From: CAYIHX01 sp964363305
GTDB taxonomy: Bacteria > Bdellovibrionota > UBA1018
Reading direction: 5' to 3'
Length of the DNA stretch: 40,255 nucleotides
NCBI GenBank assembly: GCA_964363305.1
Contig: CAYIHX010000035.1
Coordinates: 1-40,255, forward strand
Part shown: positions 38,561-40,255 of the stretch, one piece after another
Numbering within the stretch: the stretch's first letter is position 1
Layout: the number at the start of each line of letters is the position of its first letter
Made by a program: the position numbers and the translations under genes
The notes under the pieces: model-generated
What the model was told of the DNA's origin: nothing
Seen by the model: only the letters and a program-made list of their open reading frames with translations
Databases searched by the model: none

Positions 38561-40255
38561 CGAGTCGGATCGATGAGCTCAACGCTTCCCATGAAGGTCG
38601 TGGCGTCCGGATCATCGAGAGAAGAGCTGGCGCGCAGCCTGAAGCGGACTTCGGGGCGCGGCTGGACGACCAAGGTCGCGCCCACGCGACGCTCGGAACC
38701 GTCTTGAACTTGCAGCATCTCCTCATTGAGACGCCCTTCGAGATCGACCAGCGCTTGCACGACCGCTGAACCCACACCGACTTCTCCGCGCGCCCGCACG
38801 CCAAGCTCGTCGAAAACCACCGTACTGCCGGCAATGAAGTAGAGCGCGCCGGCCGACGTCGAGGCGATCTGCGAAAGAAGATCGGCCCGTACCGCCACAT
38901 GATGCAGAGCCGGCCCGACCGAGGTCACATCGCGCACGTCCATGAGACCGAGCCCTCCGCGCGCCGTGGCTCGCACAGTGGCGCGGGTCGAGTCTGTATC
39001 GTCGCCCAAGCGTAGACGCGCACCGATGTCGAGCGTGAGATCCCCGTCAAATGCAGTTAAAATTTCACCTGTCACCGGCGCCGGATTCACACCGAAAAAC
39101 CCCATCAGGGTCGAAGAACTCTCCGCCCGCAATCCCGCGTGCTGGCCCAGCCGGAGCTCATTCGAAACCGCGCCCTGCTGAAGCCGAAAATAGGTCAAAA
39201 ACAATTGTTCATCGGTCGGCGTGTCGTAGACTTCGCCGGGCCGATTCTGAACTGCCACCACCTGAGAAACCGCGCCTGGAAAATTCGTACTCATTCCCCA
39301 CCTCGTTCCGGCCGAAAGAAATAGATACTGGGCACCGTTCCGATCTTCCCCCCCGCCAGCTCGAATATGAACGGCGCCGTCACCTACCTGGCTATCGGCG
39401 GCGGCAAAGGAGGTGCTTCCGGTCTGAGAAAGCGGCTCGATATCCCTCGAAGTCCAACCCGCCGCTTCAGCGAGAAATAATCCCATGGCGCTCGGAACCG
39501 TATCGATCGTGCGACCGTCCGCCCGGTTGAGGCGGTACTGAGGCCCTGCGTCCAGTTCTCCGGCAAAGAGCGCCTCAGGCCCTGATGCCGTTCGTACCCT
39601 CAGGCTACCATAGTTGAGCAGGTAAACTTTTCGATCATCGGTGGGATCGCGAGCCATCGTAATGGAGTGTATCGTGCCCACCGCCCCAAACGTCACGGCC
39701 ATCGCATCTCGGAAGCCCAGCGCAGTGGCCATTTTCGCGCCAAACGAGTGGATGTCGCGGCAGATTCCCGCCTGCAGGGTGGCCGCATCGACCGGACTGA
39801 TCCCGCCCGCCGTCCCGATCTCCGGCATCGCCGGGCCGAGGCCGAAATTATGGTTCATCACCGAGAGAATGTCCGTACCGGTCCGTACTCCACCCGGAAA
39901 GCCCGAGGCGCGCGAATCCTCATAATTCGCGTCCCCCTCGCCCAGCACCACCTGCATCAACATCAGGCGCTCGTCGACACTCATTCTCCTCCGATCACGC
40001 GCCATGCTGGCCAAAAAACCCTCTTCCGTCCCTGGCATGAGCGCCCGGTTGAGAATCTGCACCAACTCAACCTGTCGCGAGGAAAGTCGCCAAGCGCCAT
40101 CAGCGAGAAAGGGGTGAGCCGCCCCCAGCACGTCCATCGCCGCAAGAATCTCGTCCGGCGTCTGGCCATTCAAATTTTCACGCGCGTCGCGAGCTATCGC
40201 CTGCGATTCAGCGACGCGGCAGGCATCGACCGCCTGGCGAACGGCCGTCCCGCTA
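38557..40255 (-). CDS. Transglutaminase-like protein with beta-rich C-terminal half (partial, start outside window)
   Basis: The frame stays open to the right edge, so the gene lacks its start here; 565 residues are visible. Counting from the internal TTG at 40173, a cysteine-histidine-asparagine set appears as QAGICRDIHSFGAKMATALGF (Cys138), then GTIHSITMARDP (His169) and VYLLNYGSL (Asn187). This order and spacing match the transglutaminase-like fold (GxCRD... H... D/N), so a cysteine peptidase or transferase domain is likely. From about residue 290 the chain has many alternating hydrophobic strands, as in outer-membrane or autotransporter-like beta domains. Export is inferred; the N-terminus is not seen. 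Confidence 0.7.
   Translation of the reverse strand, partial: SGTAVRQAVDACRVAESQAIARDARENLNGQTPDEILAAMDVLGAAHPFLADGAWRLSSRQVELVQILNRALMPGTEEGFLASMARDRRRMSVDERLMLMQVVLGEGDANYEDSRASGFPGGVRTGTDILSVMNHNFGLGPAMPEIGTAGGISPVDAATLQAGICRDIHSFGAKMATALGFRDAMAVTFGAVGTIHSITMARDPTDDRKVYLLNYGSLRVRTASGPEALFAGELDAGPQYRLNRADGRTIDTVPSAMGLFLAEAAGWTSRDIEPLSQTGSTSFAAADSQVGDGAVHIRAGGGEDRNGAQYLFLSAGTRWGMSTNFPGAVSQVVAVQNRPGEVYDTPTDEQLFLTYFRLQQGAVSNELRLGQHAGLRAESSSTLMGFFGVNPAPVTGEILTAFDGDLTLDIGARLRLGDDTDSTRATVRATARGGLGLMDVRDVTSVGPALHHVAVRADLLSQIASTSAGALYFIAGSTVVFDELGVRARGEVGVGSAVVQALVDLEGRLNEEMLQVQDGSERRVGATLVVQPRPEVRFRLRASSSLDDPDATTFMGSVELIDPTR

Noticed and set aside
1..40255. CRISPR arrays, tRNA or rRNA genes, insertion sequences
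   Set aside because: I saw no regularly spaced repeats, no tRNA-like cloverleaf, no rRNA signature and no transposase.

Overview
The window reads as a compact chromosomal segment of a flagellated Gram-negative bacterium. Genes are tightly packed, signal peptides and lipoboxes are frequent, and there is a Tat translocase gene, a flagellar operon and many secreted proteins with no recognisable family. The mix (rpsF - DUF2232 - rplI, a fliD/fliS cluster, several large orphan secreted proteins and a subtilase) is what I would expect from Bdellovibrionota or a related deltaproteobacterial-type lineage. That placement is inference, not proof.

Layout. (1) About 1-3.06 kb, minus strand: tatC, rpsF, a DUF2232 membrane protein and rplI, then at the left edge what may be the first codons of dnaB. 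(2) 3.08-5.92 kb: a membrane-anchored cyclophilin, two uncharacterised proteins and a DUF2461 protein. (3) 5.95-13.6 kb: a two-domain M16 zinc peptidase (minus), then hemW and the chaperone set grpE-dnaK-dnaJ (plus), with an RpoH-like promoter candidate before grpE. (4) 13.6-21.6 kb: an LpoA-like lipoprotein, then a flagellar operon: fliD, fliS, a FliT-like gene, a TPR protein, a 61-codon gene, a GT9 glycosyltransferase and a small helical protein. (5) 21.8-22.4 kb: a tyrosine-rich lipoprotein and a bidirectional terminator. (6) 22.4-30.8 kb, minus strand: three large genes for exported proteins, namely a roughly 609-residue orphan, a 1117-residue orphan and a 1041-residue subtilase, the last two overlapping by 4 bp. 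(7) 30.8-33.4 kb: a decayed 5' fragment of an AEC permease, a DUF4143-type ATPase, then the intact AEC permease. (8) 33.5-40.25 kb: a secreted orphan, rarA, nadK, recN, and a partial gene for a transglutaminase-like protein that runs off the right edge.

How the genes work together. grpE/dnaK/dnaJ form the Hsp70 cycle. fliD/fliS and followers serve filament assembly, and the adjacent TPR protein plus GT9 enzyme suggest flagellin or cap-protein glycosylation. The subtilase and the 1117-residue protein are probably made together and act outside the cytoplasm; the 609-residue protein upstream may belong with them. This exported trio is the best candidate here for an undescribed system. The second most interesting spot is the ATPase gene lying between a dead and a live copy of the AEC permease 5' end.

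No rRNA, tRNA, CRISPR array, IS element or prophage was seen. No gene-free stretch exceeds 300 bases apart from the pseudogene area at 30.85-31.2 kb.
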